Assembly (NCBI GenBank): GCA_026126105.1
Contig: JAHCJV010000046.1
Location: 1-44,318 of the forward strand
DNA: 44,318 nucleotides
Origin: Enhydrobacter sp.
Lineage (GTDB): Bacteria > Pseudomonadota > Alphaproteobacteria > Reyranellales > Reyranellaceae
Reading direction: 5' to 3'
Positions 17,117 through 25,778 of this stretch are shown here, in pieces (positions within the stretch are counted from its first letter, which is position 1; each line of letters starts with the position of its first letter). Position numbers and translations under genes: made by a program. The notes under the pieces are model-generated. The model ran no database searches. It had not been told where the DNA came from and worked only from the letters and a program-made list of their open reading frames with translations.

Positions 17117-18002
17117 GGCTCGGCACAGAGTGATTGATCGCCGATCGCAGATTTCCGTCATGTCGCTGCAGCACCTCCACAGCTTCAGCTTCGCCCAGGC
17201 CCAGGCCGAGAAGGACGGCGACCTTCACGTCCCCCGCGCTTCGTTTCACCAGCCCTGCCGCCTCGGTCTCCGAACATCCCACGATCCGGCTCACCATCCC
17301 CTCGGCGCGCCGCCGCAGCTTCACGTTGCTCGCGCGCATGTGCACCATCATTCCGCGATATATGCGGCCGAGCTTGACCATGATCGTGGTCGAGAGAAGG
17401 TTGAGCACGATCTTCTGCGCGGTGCCCGCCTTCATGCGCGTGGAACCCGCAATCACTTCCGTGCCTGTTTCCGCAACAATGGGGTGGCGCGCCACCGACA
17501 GCAGCGGCGCTACGGGATTGTTGGCCAGCGCGATGGTCACAGCTCCTGCGCCACTCGCTGCCCGCAGCACGCCGACCGTGAACGGGGTGGTGCCGCTTGC
17601 CGCGATGCCGATCACGACGTCATCGGCACCGACGCCGGCGCGCTCCATCGCACGGACGCCCTCGTCCTCGTCATCCTCCGCCCCTTCGACGCTGCGCACC
17701 AGCGCTCCCAGCCCGCCAGCCACGACGAAGACCAGCCGATCGGCGGGCCAGCCATAGGTCGGCAGCAGCTCGCTTCCGTCCTGGACGGCAATGCGGCCGG
17801 ACGTTCCTGCGCCCGCATAGATCATGCGACCGCCGCGCCGCAGGGCGGGCACCGCATCGTCGACTGCCCCAGCAATGTCGGTGAGCGAATTGCGGACGGC
17901 CGCCGCGGCGGAGAGCTGCCCCTCGTACATCGCCTCGATCATCTCGGCCGAGGACCAGGAATCGAGATCGACGTAGCGTGGGCTGATGTGCTCGGTCGCC
18001 AT
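17109..18002 (-). CDS. murQ: N-acetylmuramic acid 6-phosphate etherase MurQ
   Basis: A 297-residue MurQ, the usual family length. Motifs: ISPRYVDLDSWSS at the start, GAGTSGR (64-70) and AVQDGSELLPTYG with Glu78 at the catalytic position, GIAASGTTPF, GSTRMKAGTAQK, and a C-terminal helical domain with SAGDVKVAVLLGLG. It cleaves the D-lactyl ether of MurNAc-6-phosphate to GlcNAc-6-phosphate in the cytoplasm. The start is ATG 18002; the upstream in-frame stretch is not family-like. It lies 72 bp downstream of the BadF-type kinase and overlaps the NagB-II-like gene by 8 bp, so the order matches the pathway: kinase, etherase, deaminase. Confidence 0.95.
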   Translation of the reverse strand: MATEHISPRYVDLDSWSSAEMIEAMYEGQLSAAAAVRNSLTDIAGAVDDAVPALRRGGRMIYAGAGTSGRIAVQDGSELLPTYGWPADRLVFVVAGGLGALVRSVEGAEDDEDEGVRAMERAGVGADDVVIGIAASGTTPFTVGVLRAASGAGAVTIALANNPVAPLLSVARHPIVAETGTEVIAGSTRMKAGTAQKIVLNLLSTTIMVKLGRIYRGMMVHMRASNVKLRRRAEGMVSRIVGCSETEAAGLVKRSAGDVKVAVLLGLGLGEAEAVEVLQRHDGNLRSAINHSVPSHE

Positions 18003-18074
18003 GCGCACTCCTGGGGAACCCCTACGTGCAACATTCGCCGGGACCTGCGGTTCCATAGACGCGCGAAGCCAGGC

Positions 18075-18968
18075 TCAGAAGGACGCCGCCATCCCTCTTG
18101 CAAGCTGAAGCGCGCCGTCCAGTGCATCGCCGCGGGCTGGAAAGAGAATGCGCTGTACGTCAACAGCAAGCCACGGCTGGACGTGCGGGGACAGCCCGCC
18201 GAGCAGGGCTATTCGCGGAGCCCCGGCCTCGACCAGCCGCATGACGAGCGCGCCGATCTCTCCGGCGGCTTGGCGCAAGATCTTGCCGGCGACAGGATCG
18301 CCGGCGTTCGCATGTCGCACGACGAGCGGTGCGAAGGTCGCGTAGTCCGTCGCTGTCGCCCGATCCATCCAGGCCACCGCTTCGAACGGATCGTCGCCGA
18401 AGCGGGACATCATCTCCCGGGTGAAGTCCGTGGCGGGGCTGCGTCCATCGTGTGCCCGCAAGGCCAGCCGAAGCGCCTGCAGGCCAAGATCGGCGCCACT
18501 GGCTTCGTCGGAAATCGGAAAACCATAGCCGCCCACCCGGACGACACGACCTTCGACCCTGGCGACGCCCGCGCTGCCCGTTCCGATGATGACGATGCCC
18601 CCGTCCGCGCCGCCGTGCGCGCCGATACATGCGATCACGGCATCATCGACGAAGCGGACAGAGCGGAAAGGATGGGCGAGTGCCGTTAACTTTTCGGCCG
18701 CACCCTTGCGGCTCAGCCCGGCAAGGCCGATCGCCGCATCCATTGCGCCGAGGGAGTCTGGCGGAAGGCGGGCCGCCGCCAGCGCGGCGTTGCACGCCTG
18801 CAGCACCGCATCCATGGACCTTTCGCTGCCGAACCTTACGGCAGCGGGCCCGCCGACCCCGGTCCCGAGCACCCGCCCCTCACCGTCTTCGACACGCGCA
18901 CGGCACCCCGTGCCGCCGCCGTCGACGCCAATTACAAGGTCACGCCCGGTCTGGTTTGGAGGCAACAT
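18075..18968 (-). CDS. BadF/BadG-family sugar kinase (GlcNAc/MurNAc or glucosamine kinase)
   Basis: A 297-residue ASKHA-fold kinase of the BadF/BadG/BcrA/BcrD ATPase family. The phosphate-1 motif is VIGVDGGGTGCRARV, phosphate-2 is IIGTGSAGVARV, followed by GYGFPISDEASGADLG; the adenosine motif is near ALLGGLSPHV. Next to murQ, the best reading is an N-acetylglucosamine/N-acetylmuramic acid kinase (MurK-like) that feeds MurQ; a glucosamine kinase is the alternative. The start was set at ATG 18968; an ATG at 19007 would add 13 residues. It is divergent from nagA, with the shared 66-bp gap holding the dyad at 18997-19010. Confidence 0.85.
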   Translation of the reverse strand: MLPPNQTGRDLVIGVDGGGTGCRARVEDGEGRVLGTGVGGPAAVRFGSERSMDAVLQACNAALAAARLPPDSLGAMDAAIGLAGLSRKGAAEKLTALAHPFRSVRFVDDAVIACIGAHGGADGGIVIIGTGSAGVARVEGRVVRVGGYGFPISDEASGADLGLQALRLALRAHDGRSPATDFTREMMSRFGDDPFEAVAWMDRATATDYATFAPLVVRHANAGDPVAGKILRQAAGEIGALVMRLVEAGAPRIALLGGLSPHVQPWLAVDVQRILFPARGDALDGALQLARGMAASF

Positions 18969-18996
18969 TCCCGTCGAAGCTGCGAAGTCGAAGCCG

Positions 18997-19010
18997 AAGA
19001 TTGGCATCTT
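18997..19010. promoter_or_regulatory. small dyad in the kinase/nagA divergent gap
   Basis: The sequence AAGAT-TGGC-ATCTT is a 5-bp inverted repeat in the only non-coding gap between the divergent amino-sugar genes. That is where a shared operator would sit. No regulator gene is present in the window. The dyad is short and could be chance; if the kinase starts at 19007 it overlaps that start. Confidence 0.2.
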
Positions 19011-19034
19011 ACGCGGATCTTGCTAGCCCGGACC

Positions 19035-20213
19035 ATGAGCACGCCACATTCTGTCCACGAAGCGCCCGGCACACACGCGATCGTCTGCGACCGGCTATTC
19101 GACGGCCGGCAATGGCACCAACCCGCTGCCCTGCTGATCGACAATGGCCGAGTTCTCGTGATCGCACGCCCCACCGAGGTTCCCGATAGTTGGTCGCAAA
19201 CGCGATTGCCCGCGGGCGCCTTCCTCGCCCCCGGCTTCATCGACCTGCAGGTCAATGGCGGCGGCGGGGTTCTGCTCAACGACAGCCCTACGGCGGACTC
19301 GATGCGCGCGATCGCCCGCGCCCACCGACGCTTCGGAACGACAGGGTGCCTGCCGACTATGATCACCGACACCCGCGACCGGATGCGGTTGGCGATCGAG
19401 GCCGCGCAGAGTGCGGCCGGCCGGGACGGCGTGATCGGAGTCCACCTGGAAGGCCCGTTCATCAGTCCAAACCGGCCCGGCATACACCGCAAGGATCTGA
19501 TCGCGCAGGCGAACGACGGCGATCTGGAGTGGCTGCTCGGGCTCGCCGATATCGGGCGCTCGGTCGTGACGCTCGCCCCGGAATGCGTGCCGGCCGGCTT
19601 CGTGAAGCAGCTGGCTGCCGCCGGCATCAGAGTATCGCTGGGCCACAGCGAGGCGAGCGCGGAGGCCGTGGGTCGCGCCGCGGACGACGGGCTGACCGGG
19701 GTCACCCATCTTTTCAATGCCATGCCGGCGATGGCGGCCCGGCTTCCGGGGGCCGTCGGCGCGGCCTTGGCTGACCGACGGCTGACCGCGAGCCTTCTGG
19801 TCGACGGGATCCACGTCGATCCGATCGCCGTTCGCGCCGCCTTTGCCGCCAAAGGCGCCGAGGGTATCGCGCTGGTCACGGATGCAATGCCGACGGTCGG
19901 CGCGACTGTGACGCAATTCTCCCTCATGGGGCGCGAGATCGCGCTCAGCGGAGGCAGCTTGAGGAATGCCGACGGGACGCTGGCGGGCGCCCATCTCGAC
20001 ATGGCGTCCGCAGTACGCAACGCCGTTGTTCTGGCCGACATCGAACTGGGGGACGCCCTACAATCGGCGTCTCTTACGCCCGCGCGGTTCCTGGGCCTGG
20101 ACCACGAGCGCGGCGCCCTGTTCCCGGGCGCCCGCGCCGATCTCGTGGCACTCACTCAGACGCTCCATCCACTCGCGACCTGGATGGATGGGCAAGAAGA
20201 GCAATGCCTATGA
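19035..20213 (+). CDS. nagA: N-acetylglucosamine-6-phosphate deacetylase NagA
   Basis: A 393-residue NagA. Signatures: APGFIDLQVNGGGG (66-78), HLEGPFISPNRPG with the metal Glu139, LGHSEASAE with His204, THLFNAMPAM with His225, and LVTDAMP with the catalytic Asp283. It removes the acetyl group from GlcNAc-6-P in the cytoplasm, giving GlcN-6-P for the NagB-II-like deaminase encoded divergently. The start was placed at ATG 19035 (MSTPHSVHE); a TTG at 19020 in frame is an alternative. The last 6 bases overlap the end of the converging repeat-protein gene. Confidence 0.94.
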   Translation: MSTPHSVHEAPGTHAIVCDRLFDGRQWHQPAALLIDNGRVLVIARPTEVPDSWSQTRLPAGAFLAPGFIDLQVNGGGGVLLNDSPTADSMRAIARAHRRFGTTGCLPTMITDTRDRMRLAIEAAQSAAGRDGVIGVHLEGPFISPNRPGIHRKDLIAQANDGDLEWLLGLADIGRSVVTLAPECVPAGFVKQLAAAGIRVSLGHSEASAEAVGRAADDGLTGVTHLFNAMPAMAARLPGAVGAALADRRLTASLLVDGIHVDPIAVRAAFAAKGAEGIALVTDAMPTVGATVTQFSLMGREIALSGGSLRNADGTLAGAHLDMASAVRNAVVLADIELGDALQSASLTPARFLGLDHERGALFPGARADLVALTQTLHPLATWMDGQEEQCL

Positions 20214-23200
20214 ACCCATGTAAGTGACCAGCGTGCCGTGGTTCGGGGTTCCGTCGTCGGCGAGGACGAAGCCGACGAAGCCCGGGGCAGGCGCGGTGGT
20301 GAAGCTGTTGGCATATTGGCCGATCAGCGTGAGCTGCGCGCTGTCGACACCGTCGCTCAATCGCAGTCTCCCGGCGGTGGACGTGCCGTCGTCCTTGAAC
20401 GAGGCCACCACGCTCGCGAAGTCGATGTCGCTGAACACCATCTGGCTCAGGTTTTCGCCCGCAAAACCGGCCACCGATCCCCGGAAAACATCCGAATCGT
20501 CCACCTCGAGAGTGCCGCCATTTGCGGTGAACGACACGGAAATCCTCGCAGAAGACTGGAACTCGAGCGTGCCGCCGTCGACGACGCCGAATCCGCGTCG
20601 CTCCACGGCGCTCGCGACGAGCAGGTGCCCGCCGTCGCTGGCCTGCAGGGTCCCCTGGTTCGCTATCGCGTTGGAGCCGGTATCGACCAGCAAGGTTTCG
20701 CCGCTGACATTGGCGTCGATCACCCCGGCGGCCCGGTTGACCAGTACGAGGTCCGCGATCGATCCGGCCCCTTCGATCGTGCCATCGACATTGTAAAGGC
20801 GCGCCGATGGGTCGAAGCCGCCGATCATGGTGGCCGCGGGAGCCCCCGCCAGGACATAGCTGCCGCCGCCTTGGAGGTACGCGTTCGTGACCAGAAGCTC
20901 AGAATTAAAGGACGTAGACGGATCGCCGGTGTCCACGCCGGCGAGCGTCACCACCCCCTCGTTGGTGACGGTTCCCGACAGCACGAGAAAAGTCGGGCAG
21001 GCGTCGGCCGCGGCATCGACCATGACTGCGCCGGAGATCCGGGTATTGCCTTCGAGGAAAGCCTCCTTGACCGCTATGGCCCCGCCGCCGCTCGCGTCGA
21101 GGTTGGCGTCCCGGAAGGCGACTCCATCCAGCACGGCGGAGGAGGTCGCGCCGACCGTCTTGACGACGCCGGTCGAGCCGAACCTGAGGACCCCCAACAT
21201 ATCAAGAGTGGCGCCGTTGCTCGCCTGGATCGTGCCGCCGTTGAAGCTGCCGTAGCCCGTGGTCAGCCACATCGTGCCGCCGTCGACATTCGCGTCGATC
21301 GTTCCGCCGACCTCGTTCACGATCGGCAGGAACCCGTCACCGATGAAGCCCTCGCCCGCGATCGTATTGTCGACGTTGGTCAGCTTGCTGTATGCCGAGG
21401 TCGAGAACAGCGCCGCGCTCTCTCCGGAGAAGACGACCGAGCCGCCGCCGAGCAGCGTCACCGGGCCGGCGCATATCGACAAGGCACCCAGAGGGTCGCA
21501 GCCGCACGGATCGTCCGAGCTCGTCACCGCGATGGTTCCGGAGTTCGTGACATTTCCCTTGAGCATCAGCTCGGTGTCGTCGCCATTGGCGAGGGCGTCG
21601 ACGGTCACGTCTCCGGAGAAGGAGATGTTGTCCTCGAGCGACGCCAGCCCGGCCGCGACAACGATGGCGCTGCCGGCATCCGCCTCCATCGCCACGTCGC
21701 CGACCAGCAGGACGTTGTCGAGGACGATGTCGCCGCCGCTCGCCTTGAAGACGCTGCCCGTCTGGGCCTTGATGAAACCGCGCAGCGCCAGAGTCCCGCC
21801 GTTCGTGGCCTGCATCGTGCCACGGTTGATGACGATGTCCGGGACGTCGACCAGCAGCGTCCCGCCGCTGACATTGGCATCGATTGTACCCCCGGCCTGG
21901 TTGACCAGCCGGAAAGGGTCCCCGAAGAAGCCTTCGCCTATGTAGCCGGCGCCTTCGATGGTGTTGTCCTCGTTGATCAGCCGGCTGTTGAAGGTGGTCC
22001 CGACGATGCCGCTGTTCTCGGCCACACCTGCCAGCACGATGCGGCCGCCCCCGGTCAGCCTGACGGTCGCGTCGCACACCTGAAGCTGCGCTGAGTCGGG
22101 GTCGCCGCCCGTCACCGTGATCGTGGCGGTGTTGACCGTCGCCCCCTCCAGCATCACCGCGGTATCCGCGCCATTGCCCGCCGCATCGATCGCCAGGTCG
22201 CCGTTGATCGTCAGATTGCGGTCCATCGTGGTCAGTCCGGCCGCCACGGCAAAGCTTCCCCCCGACGACGCCTCGAGCGTCGTGCGGCCCCACAGTCCCA
22301 CGCCGTCGAACACCACCGTCGCACCGGCCCCGACGGCCTCGAACGTGCTGTCACGCTTCGAGAACACGTCGCTGGCAACCGTAAGGGTGCTGCCGGCCGC
22401 CGCCCGCATCGTGCCGGCATGGACGATCTCCTCGACGCTGCTCACGTGGAGCGCGCCGCCCAGGGCTTCGATCGTCCCGGCACTGCCGACGAGGAGGCCG
22501 CCCACGCTCAGCACGCCGGCCCCCGAAATGAGATTGTCGACGTTGTTCAGCACCCCGGCGCCGTCGATTGCGGCATCGGACCCGTCGAGCAAGACGCTCC
22601 CGCCGCCTTTCAGCATCACCCCGCCGGCCCCGATCGAGAGCGTGGCCGGCATTCCGCCGGCCAGGGTCATGGTTCCCGAGTTGTCGGCCTTGCCCGCGAG
22701 CGCGAGAGCGGCGTCGGCCGTCCCGTCCCCGACGACGATCGATGCTCGATTGACGAGCTGCAGCGTGGAGAAGGTGCCGCCGGCGATCGCCAGCGTCGCG
22801 GCCGCATTGCGAATCTCCAGGCGGGTCAGCGACTGATCGCTGGCGCTGACGACCGTGTAGGTTCCGGCCTCCTTGATCGCGGCGGTGTCCCCTGCTCCCG
22901 GCGCGGCGCCCTGGGCCCAGTTGGCGGCGGTGCCGAAGTCGCCGCCCGCGGTATTGCTCCAGCTGAAAGTCGACGCCTGCACGACGATCGCCGACAGGCC
23001 GGTGGCGGCGTTCCCCCCGCTCCCCCAGTTGACGAAATCGACCGTGTCTCCGGCCTCGAGCGACAGCACCAGCGAGAACAGGGCGCTTTGACCGAACGAA
23101 TCGATGAAGCCCTCGAAGTAGGTGCGGCCTTTGGCGATGACGTCGACGAGGTGCGGCGCCTGCGCGTTGTCGATCCCGACGAAGCTCCCCGTCACCGCAT

Positions 23201-23570
23201 AATGGCCCTTCGCCTGCGCCGTGAAACGGACGGTCGAGTCGATGTCCGCGCCGGGATCGAGCCCGAGCTGATCCGTAGGCAGGGTTATCGTCCCGATGTC
23301 GAGCGGCGCGCCGCTGGTGTTGAACAGCACGGCCGCGGCACCGGCCGCGCCGTCGACGGCCCAGTAATCGTAGCCCGTTTCCGTCGCGCTGAACGTGTAG
23401 GGCACGTCGTTCGTCTGATAGGTCCAGACCCCGTTCGGATTTTGAACAATGGAAAAATCGGTTACCGCATTGAACTCGACCGCCATCGCCCCGTTCCCCC
23501 ACTCGCTCTTCCCGAGCGCGTCCATCCACTGGCTTGCAGCCGCACGACCTGCGGCATCGCCCTGGCTCAA
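20208..23570 (-). CDS. large secreted-type repeat protein, four ~193-residue repeats
   Basis: An 1120-residue, Gly/Ala/Asp/Thr-rich and Cys-poor protein. No N-terminal signal peptide is visible, which suits type I secretion. The N-terminal ~200 residues hold a segment ending TFSWSNTAGGDFG, then a PGAGDTAAI...GTYTVV motif often seen in rhizobial surface proteins. Four long repeats follow with blocks at about 341, 531, 730 and 925: L.NVDNTI.G.G.I (four copies) and a G.IDANVSG-type block followed by GT.QASNG (clear in three, degenerate in the first, which has GTIEALGG). The C-terminus (GGTLEVDDSDVFRGSVAGF to FVLADDGTPNHGTLVTY) matches a tail shared by such proteins. A beta-helix adhesin or matrix protein is likely. 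Transport genes are absent. It converges on nagA with a 6-bp overlap. Confidence 0.8.
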   Translation of the reverse strand: MSQGDAAGRAAASQWMDALGKSEWGNGAMAVEFNAVTDFSIVQNPNGVWTYQTNDVPYTFSATETGYDYWAVDGAAGAAAVLFNTSGAPLDIGTITLPTDQLGLDPGADIDSTVRFTAQAKGHYAVTGSFVGIDNAQAPHLVDVIAKGRTYFEGFIDSFGQSALFSLVLSLEAGDTVDFVNWGSGGNAATGLSAIVVQASTFSWSNTAGGDFGTAANWAQGAAPGAGDTAAIKEAGTYTVVSASDQSLTRLEIRNAAATLAIAGGTFSTLQLVNRASIVVGDGTADAALALAGKADNSGTMTLAGGMPATLSIGAGGVMLKGGGSVLLDGSDAAIDGAGVLNNVDNLISGAGVLSVGGLLVGSAGTIEALGGALHVSSVEEIVHAGTMRAAAGSTLTVASDVFSKRDSTFEAVGAGATVVFDGVGLWGRTTLEASSGGSFAVAAGLTTMDRNLTINGDLAIDAAGNGADTAVMLEGATVNTATITVTGGDPDSAQLQVCDATVRLTGGGRIVLAGVAENSGIVGTTFNSRLINEDNTIEGAGYIGEGFFGDPFRLVNQAGGTIDANVSGGTLLVDVPDIVINRGTMQATNGGTLALRGFIKAQTGSVFKASGGDIVLDNVLLVGDVAMEADAGSAIVVAAGLASLEDNISFSGDVTVDALANGDDTELMLKGNVTNSGTIAVTSSDDPCGCDPLGALSICAGPVTLLGGGSVVFSGESAALFSTSAYSKLTNVDNTIAGEGFIGDGFLPIVNEVGGTIDANVDGGTMWLTTGYGSFNGGTIQASNGATLDMLGVLRFGSTGVVKTVGATSSAVLDGVAFRDANLDASGGGAIAVKEAFLEGNTRISGAVMVDAAADACPTFLVLSGTVTNEGVVTLAGVDTGDPSTSFNSELLVTNAYLQGGGSYVLAGAPAATMIGGFDPSARLYNVDGTIEGAGSIADLVLVNRAAGVIDANVSGETLLVDTGSNAIANQGTLQASDGGHLLVASAVERRGFGVVDGGTLEFQSSARISVSFTANGGTLEVDDSDVFRGSVAGFAGENLSQMVFSDIDFASVVASFKDDGTSTAGRLRLSDGVDSAQLTLIGQYANSFTTAPAPGFVGFVLADDGTPNHGTLVTYMGS

Positions 23571-23670
23571 TGCAATTTATTTGCGTGCCGCAGTCAAGGC
23601 CCGTGGCGTCCCGACGGCTGCAACAGGCGCGCAGCCTGTCGCGCCTTCATGTCTGCCGGTAACTCCACGG

Positions 23671-23705
23671 CGCTCGACTTCGCTACGCTCCGGTCGGGAT
23701 GACGG
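23671..23705. repeat. half copy of the dispersed palindromic element
   Basis: The stretch gctccggtcgggatgacgg is identical to the right arm of the element at 6468-6579 (near 6561-6578), preceded by cgctcgacttcgcta. No matching left arm is seen within about 100 bp. It ends within 10 bp of the stop of the 23714-24232 gene, so it lies at that gene's 3' end. Confidence 0.6.
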
Positions 23706-23713
23706 AACTTTGG

Positions 23714-24232
23714 TTAGCGCGGCGGCGGATCGGCAGGTGTCAGCGAGATCGGCAGGCGATGGACGCCCGGTCCCTCGCCGGGACACCCGGCGCCCTCGAC
23801 GGTGAGGGTCCGTTCGCCGACGAAGCTGCCGTCGGGTTTCGGGATCAGGTAGTCCGCGCGCACCGATTTCACTGCGCTGTCCGGGTTCATGCGTTCGCAC
23901 AGGTAGGAATAGGGCCCGCTGGTTTCCCAGCGGTCGTTCTTCCAGCGGTACTCGAAAGCCGCCGGCGCGGCGGGATTGCGGGCACGGTCGCCCGAATTGT
24001 CCATCCTGGCCACGCAGCCGTTCACGTCGCAGTGGGTCGTGAACTCGACGGGGAACGTCCGGGAGTCCATCGGCGTCGGCACACCGTTGAACGTCTGCTT
24101 CGAGAAGTCGACGGACGCGCTGTAGAAACCGTAGAGCGGCGGCGGCCGGGGTCGCTCCGCGTGAGCGTTCGAGATCAGCGTCGACAAGACCACCGCAGCA
24201 GCGCAAGCTTCCAGAAAGTGGACGACCAGCAC
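23714..24232 (-). CDS. small exported protein of unknown function
   Basis: A 172-residue protein not assigned to a family. The N-terminus is a signal peptide (VVHFLEACAAAVVLSTLISNAHA) followed by mature sequence with four Cys (CDVNGC, YLCERM, GAGCPG), suggesting two disulfides in the periplasm. The pattern of a short beta-rich domain with HCDVNGCVARMDNSG and RWKNDRWE vaguely recalls secreted proteins in mycobacteria, but this is not firm. The start was chosen at the GTG at 24232, with AAGGA four bases upstream and directly before the signal peptide; the ATG at 24322 would add an Arg-rich leader. It is divergent from the SUMF1-like gene. Confidence 0.65.
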   Translation of the reverse strand: MLVVHFLEACAAAVVLSTLISNAHAERPRPPPLYGFYSASVDFSKQTFNGVPTPMDSRTFPVEFTTHCDVNGCVARMDNSGDRARNPAAPAAFEYRWKNDRWETSGPYSYLCERMNPDSAVKSVRADYLIPKPDGSFVGERTLTVEGAGCPGEGPGVHRLPISLTPADPPPR

Positions 24233-24393
24233 TGGATCCTTCCCATCGCGGGACGCCCGCGCTCTCGAGCTATTTGCTTCATTGGCTTCACCACGTCCAG
24301 CGCGGCCACGACCGAAATCCACGGCGGCCGCGGGCGCGTAGACAACACCAGCCGTTCGTCCACTTGTGTCATACCGATCGAAGCAACCCCGTC

Positions 24394-25107
24394 ATGCCGA
24401 GCCCATGCCTCTCCGGATCGCTCGTTCTCGCCATCGCTATCGCCGCTGTTCCCTTCTCTGCAACGTCGGTCCTCGCCCAGGCGTCCGAGCGCGTCGCCAT
24501 CGGCGCCTTCGCCATCGACGGCACGGAGGTAACGATCAGTCGGTTCCGCGCGTTCGCGACGGCGACCGGCCTGACCACGGCGGCGGACCGCGACGGCGGG
24601 GGCTTCGAGTACGCGGGCGGTTGGGTGCGCCGCCCGGGCTGGAACTACGCGCACCCGCAGGGCCAGCCCGGCAACGACGACGAGCCGGCCACGCACGTCA
24701 GCTGGCACGAGGCGAGCCGATACTGCGCGCATGCCGGCGGGCGTCTGCCGAGCCTGGCCGAGTGGCGGGCGGCGGCCTACACCGAGAGCCGCGCCCAGCC
24801 GACGGACGGGTTCATCGCGGGCCGCACCTACGCCTATCCCGTCGGCGATCGACCGGACGGCATGAACAACAACCGCCGCGCCCATGTGGCGGTCGGCACC
24901 ACGGCGCGCGGCGTGAACGGCCTCTACGACATGGGTGCCAATGTCTGGGAGTGGGTTGCCGACCGGCGGGGCGACGACGCGCTGACCGCCGGCGGGTCGT
25001 GGTGGTATGGCCCGGAACAAGCGCGCGCCGAGGGGGCGCAGTGGAAGGCGGCCGACTTCTATGCGGTCTATGTCGGGTTCCGCTGCGCCTACGACGGGAG
25101 GGGCTGA
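24394..25107 (+). CDS. exported SUMF1/FGE-sulfatase-domain protein lacking the active-site cysteines
   Basis: A 237-residue protein with a signal peptide (SGSLVLAIAIAAVPFSATSVLAQ). The FGE-sulfatase fold is clear: AFAIDGTEVTISRFRAFA, GWNYAHPQGQPGNDDEPATH, VSWHEASRYCAHAGGRLPSLAEW, GVNGLYDMGANVWEWVADR, LTAGGSWWYG and a closing VYVGFRCAYDG. Formylglycine-generating enzymes use two copper-binding Cys before the final motif; the matching stretch here (PEQARAEGAQWKAADFYAVY) has none. It is therefore not expected to modify sulfatases and more likely acts as a binding or different-chemistry member. The histidine phosphatase gene follows 5 bp later. Confidence 0.85.
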   Translation: MPSPCLSGSLVLAIAIAAVPFSATSVLAQASERVAIGAFAIDGTEVTISRFRAFATATGLTTAADRDGGGFEYAGGWVRRPGWNYAHPQGQPGNDDEPATHVSWHEASRYCAHAGGRLPSLAEWRAAAYTESRAQPTDGFIAGRTYAYPVGDRPDGMNNNRRAHVAVGTTARGVNGLYDMGANVWEWVADRRGDDALTAGGSWWYGPEQARAEGAQWKAADFYAVYVGFRCAYDGRG

Positions 25108-25112
25108 GCCGG

Positions 25113-25691
25113 ATGCGAACCTCCCTCTCCCGCCGTCGGGCCGTGATGCTCGCTGCCCTGCCGTTCGTCGTCGCGGCGGCTTCCTCGACCGCGTCCGACT
25201 CGGAGGACGCCGCCTGGACGGCTTTGCGCGCCGGCGGCATCGTCCTGTTCCGCCACGCCAATGCGCCGGGCGGCGGCGATCCGGAGGCGTTCCGGCTGAA
25301 CGATTGCACCACGCAGCGCAATCTCGACGACGCCGGTCGCCGCCAGGCAAGCCGGATCGGGGAGGCCTTCCGGGCGCGTGGCGTCGCCGTCGGACGCGTA
25401 CTGACATCGCAGTGGTGCCGCACGCGCGAGACGGCCGAACTCGCCTTCCCCGGCCGGATGCAGGACGAGCCGGCGTTCAATTCGTTCTTCGGCGACAGGT
25501 CGAGAGCTCCCGCGCAGACCGCAGCCGCCATCGGCGTGCTGCAAGGCTGGCGCGGACCCGGCGCGCTCTTCGTCTCGACGCACCAGGTCAACATCACGAG
25601 CCTGACCGGGATCGTGCCGGCCTCCGGCGAGGGCGTCGTCGTGACTTTCGACGGAGGTGCCCTGCGGGCGATCGGACGAATACGTCCGTGA
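25113..25691 (+). CDS. exported histidine phosphatase family protein
   Basis: A 192-residue protein with a twin-arginine-like leader (SLSRRRAVMLAALPFVVAAASS) and a phosphoglycerate-mutase-like domain. The catalytic His is in LFRHANAPGG (an RHA form of the usual RHG), with VLTSQWCRTRETAELAF as the second motif and FVSTHQVNI holding the second His. Small exported members of this superfamily are phosphatases of unknown substrate. The start ATG 25113 has GGGAGGGG just upstream. The gene begins 5 bp after the SUMF1-like gene, so the two exported proteins are made together. Confidence 0.83.
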   Translation: MRTSLSRRRAVMLAALPFVVAAASSTASDSEDAAWTALRAGGIVLFRHANAPGGGDPEAFRLNDCTTQRNLDDAGRRQASRIGEAFRARGVAVGRVLTSQWCRTRETAELAFPGRMQDEPAFNSFFGDRSRAPAQTAAAIGVLQGWRGPGALFVSTHQVNITSLTGIVPASGEGVVVTFDGGALRAIGRIRP

Positions 25692-25778
25692 CGGTCGCGG
25701 GGTGGCTTCAAGTTCGCCGTTCGACGGTTGCGCCCACCCGGACGCGGTGCATACAATTCCTCAAGACAGGGGGGAAGA

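Noticed and set aside
20238..23702. Long plus-strand open frames opposite the 1120-residue repeat protein
   Set aside because: Composition is Arg/Asp/Val shadow; the minus-strand frame shows internal protein repeats.
24394..25107. Annotation as a true sulfatase-modifying enzyme
   Set aside because: The paired active-site Cys expected near the C-terminus are absent.
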